Origin: Fuerstiella sp041398845
GTDB lineage: Bacteria > Planctomycetota > Planctomycetia > Planctomycetales > Planctomycetaceae
Direction of reading: 5' to 3'
Length of the DNA stretch: 64,000 bases
Assembly (NCBI GenBank): GCA_041398845.1
Contig: JAWKTZ010000006.1
Location: 2,418,001-2,482,000, forward strand
Shown here: positions 62,717-64,000 of the stretch, one piece after another
Layout: each line of letters opens with the position of its first letter
Numbering within the stretch: the first letter of the stretch is position 1
The notes under the pieces: generated by a model
The model's database searches: none
Seen by the model: only the letters and a program-made list of their open reading frames with translations
What the model was told of the DNA's origin: nothing
Position numbers and translations under genes: made by a program

Positions 62717-62965
62717 TCAAGTCTTGTAAAAGAAGTCGTGCAGCACTCTTGTGTGTAGCCGCATACTTTCGAGCAGCGCATACGTTATTCGATGGGCTTC
62801 ATCTGTCGAACTGCCCGTTCCAGTGAACGTCACATCGCCGGGTTTGAAAGTCACAGATTCCTGGAACTCAATCCGCAATCGTTCGTAAAGGAACCGAAAC
62901 ATGGTGAATTCGTAGTCGATTTTTTCCGCGACCTCCGCGCTGCAGTAGGTTAAGTCGTTGGCCAT
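62717..62965 (-). CDS. Small hypothetical protein
   Basis: The ATG at 62965 gives 82 residues (MANDLTYCSAEVAEKIDYEF); an earlier start at 62992 adds an Arg-rich stretch. It is soluble and helical, with MFRFLYERLRIEFQESVTF. It lies 15 bases upstream of the gene at 62312-62701 on the same strand, which suggests a two-gene unit. Its function is unknown. Confidence 0.5.
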   Translation of the reverse strand: MANDLTYCSAEVAEKIDYEFTMFRFLYERLRIEFQESVTFKPGDVTFTGTGSSTDEAHRITYALLESMRLHTRVLHDFFYKT

Positions 62966-63476
62966 GCGTTTCCTGCTGCGGTGTTGTCGCATATCTTCAT
63001 TAATTAACCCGGTAACAGACCGGGATACGACTCATACCAGTAGTTTTATCCGGGTGATGGTTGAATCTTGTTCTGGTGTTGGGTTGACTGCCGTCGGCTC
63101 GGGAAACACTCTGACAAGACGCAGGAATGCAGCCTACTGGGGGAATGTCGGGTTGTAAATGGCGAATCTGATGAGTTCGATCACTTGTCGGGGGCGACTT
63201 CACGAATCGCCGGGGGCCACTGGCTTTGCCAGTGCGTTTCTTCCATCTTCCAACAGCCGTGGCGGGCCGTCGGGATTTTGTTTCCGTCAGTGCCTGCCGG
63301 GGCTCGTCGAGAACACACTGGCAAAGCCAGATGCCACACATCAGGGTCTCATGCCAGTGACACACTGCCGATGCTGAATCCGCTGTCGCTCGTCCGGAGC
63401 TTGCGCACCATTTGGGTAAACCCCATCCGGTGGTTCTCACCACCGGCATGGAGCCGCCGTCCCTCCCGGGACTCAA
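62966..63476. other. Noncoding region with inverted short repeats
   Basis: About 510 bases with no convincing gene. CACTGGCTTTGCCAGTG (63218-63234) is a palindrome and an inverted match, CACTGGCAAAGCCAG, lies at 63316-63330. These look like small dispersed repeat elements. Confidence 0.5.
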
Positions 63477-63836
63477 TCACGAAGGAAATAAGACCCAGGT
63501 TTTCGACGGACGGAAACCGTCAAGGCTGCCCCGGCTTGTCGGCTGGCCGTAGCTGCGCAGGGTGGAACGGACGTTTGACGCTCGATCGCCGAACGAGCCG
63601 CCACGCAACACTCGGCGAACATTGTTCGTTACGGGGGACATTGAGCCAGACGATGAATTCTGCATCCATTCCCAAAGATTCCCGTGCATGTCAAACAGTC
63701 CCACGGCGTTTGGCAGCAACGATTCAACTGCGTCGCTGCGACCGGACGAATTGATGATGTACTGAGCATACCGTTCCAGCAGCGTCACGGGTTCACCGAA
63801 ACCATAGGTGCCGCTGCTGCCCGCTCGACAGGCATA
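63477..63836 (-). pseudogene. C-terminal fragment of a formylglycine-generating-enzyme-like (SUMF1) domain
   Basis: This fragment reads YACRAGSSGTYGFGEPV, then NAVGLFDMHGNLWEWMQN and RVLRGGSFGDRASNVRSTLR, the end of an FGE/SUMF1 domain. It has no start of its own and is out of frame with the kinase fragment that joins it at about 63837-63850. In planctomycetes such domains often follow a Ser/Thr kinase in one long protein, so an internal deletion of such a gene is likely. The remnant should have no enzyme activity. Confidence 0.78.
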
Positions 63837-64000
63837 GAGCCACTGTATTTCGAGACAACATAGCAGGGGAACTCTTCCGTGCTGCCCACATCGAAGACGG
63901 GGACAATGTGCGGATGGTCCAGATTGGCAACTGTGCGCGCCTCGGCCAGATACACCTCAGCATCTTCCGGCTTCGAAATCAGTTTGGCGTGCGGCACCTT
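63785..64000 (-). pseudogene. Ser/Thr protein kinase N-lobe fragment (continues beyond window)
   Basis: The frame enters from the right edge with kinase N-lobe sequence: a beta-3 end, KVPHAKLISKPEDAEVYLAEARTVANLDHPHIV (alpha-C region), and VPVFDVGSTEEFPCYVVSKY. The catalytic loop and activation segment are missing. After SKYSG the sequence switches to the FGE fragment and soon stops. The upstream part beyond the window may be intact, but no active kinase can result. Confidence 0.75.

Noticed and set aside
62993..63476. 158-codon minus-strand open frame
   Set aside because: The translation is Arg/Ser/Thr-rich and passes through short inverted repeats; it looks like a translated repeat rather than a gene.
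1..64000. CRISPR arrays, tRNA or rRNA genes
   Set aside because: No regularly spaced short repeats, cloverleaf-like sequences with CCA-adjacent arms, or rRNA signature stretches were recognised by reading; a covariance search was not possible here.

Overview
The window looks like a chromosomal segment of a planctomycete, probably order Planctomycetales. The signature families are present: DUF1549/DUF1553 proteins with CxxCH motifs, DUF1501 proteins, a PVC-type heme protein with an N-terminal SGNH domain, several sulfatases, FHA- and Fis-type sigma-54 regulators, and an extracellular protein with the planctomycete N-terminal motif LEDRVLLAA. No rRNA, tRNA or CRISPR array was recognised. Strand assignment is clear for most of the window, and long open frames opposite real genes are common because of the base composition.

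Layout. 1-19 kb holds an ABC ATPase edge fragment, a frameshifted heme protein, a membrane protein, a secreted DUF1549/DUF1553 - DUF1501 - PPC-domain operon, and a second DUF1549/DUF1553 - DUF1501 pair on the minus strand. 19-24 kb has an FHA/GAF/AAA sigma-54 activator, a zinc-ribbon protein, pheS, rplT and rpmI. 24.5-30.2 kb is an Hsp70 operon: a large solenoid-like protein, a short J-like protein without HPD, a divergent GrpE, an Hsp70 and a zinc-ribbon mini-protein. 30-40 kb carries glutamate dehydrogenase, a cNMP-binding protein, proA, an SGNH-like protein, a degenerate NtrC-like regulator, a YHS-like secreted protein and SppA. 41.4-50.7 kb is a polymorphic-toxin (RHS) island. 50.7-60.7 kb contains an FAD oxidoreductase, a propeller protein, a sulfatase, an ECF sigma factor, lgt, panC, a broken DUF1571 gene and scpB. 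60.7-64 kb is repeat-rich, with a methyltransferase, small hypothetical proteins and a deletion-fused kinase/FGE remnant.

The most interesting part is the RHS island. It sits inside a sulfatase gene: the signal peptide and PNFIVIFVDD of that gene are at 50.7 kb, and the rest resumes at DMGYQD at 41.43 kb. The island contains three RHS tips that share recombined repeat blocks but end in different toxins: an ART-HYD1 ADP-ribosyltransferase, an HNH-like nuclease broken by one stop codon, and an unassigned domain. Each is followed by one or more immunity candidates. The ART-HYD1 toxin, its small partner and a macrodomain protein overlap as TAATG and ATGA, which suggests a coupled toxin / immunity / ADP-ribose-handling unit that resembles DarTG in logic.

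A second candidate is the Hsp70 operon, where functions normally joined in DnaJ seem split over separate proteins. The window also shows many single-base lesions in otherwise intact genes (near 3.5, 11.4, 24.9, 48.4, 58.6 and 61.1 kb). Read-level checks are needed to tell real decay from sequence error.
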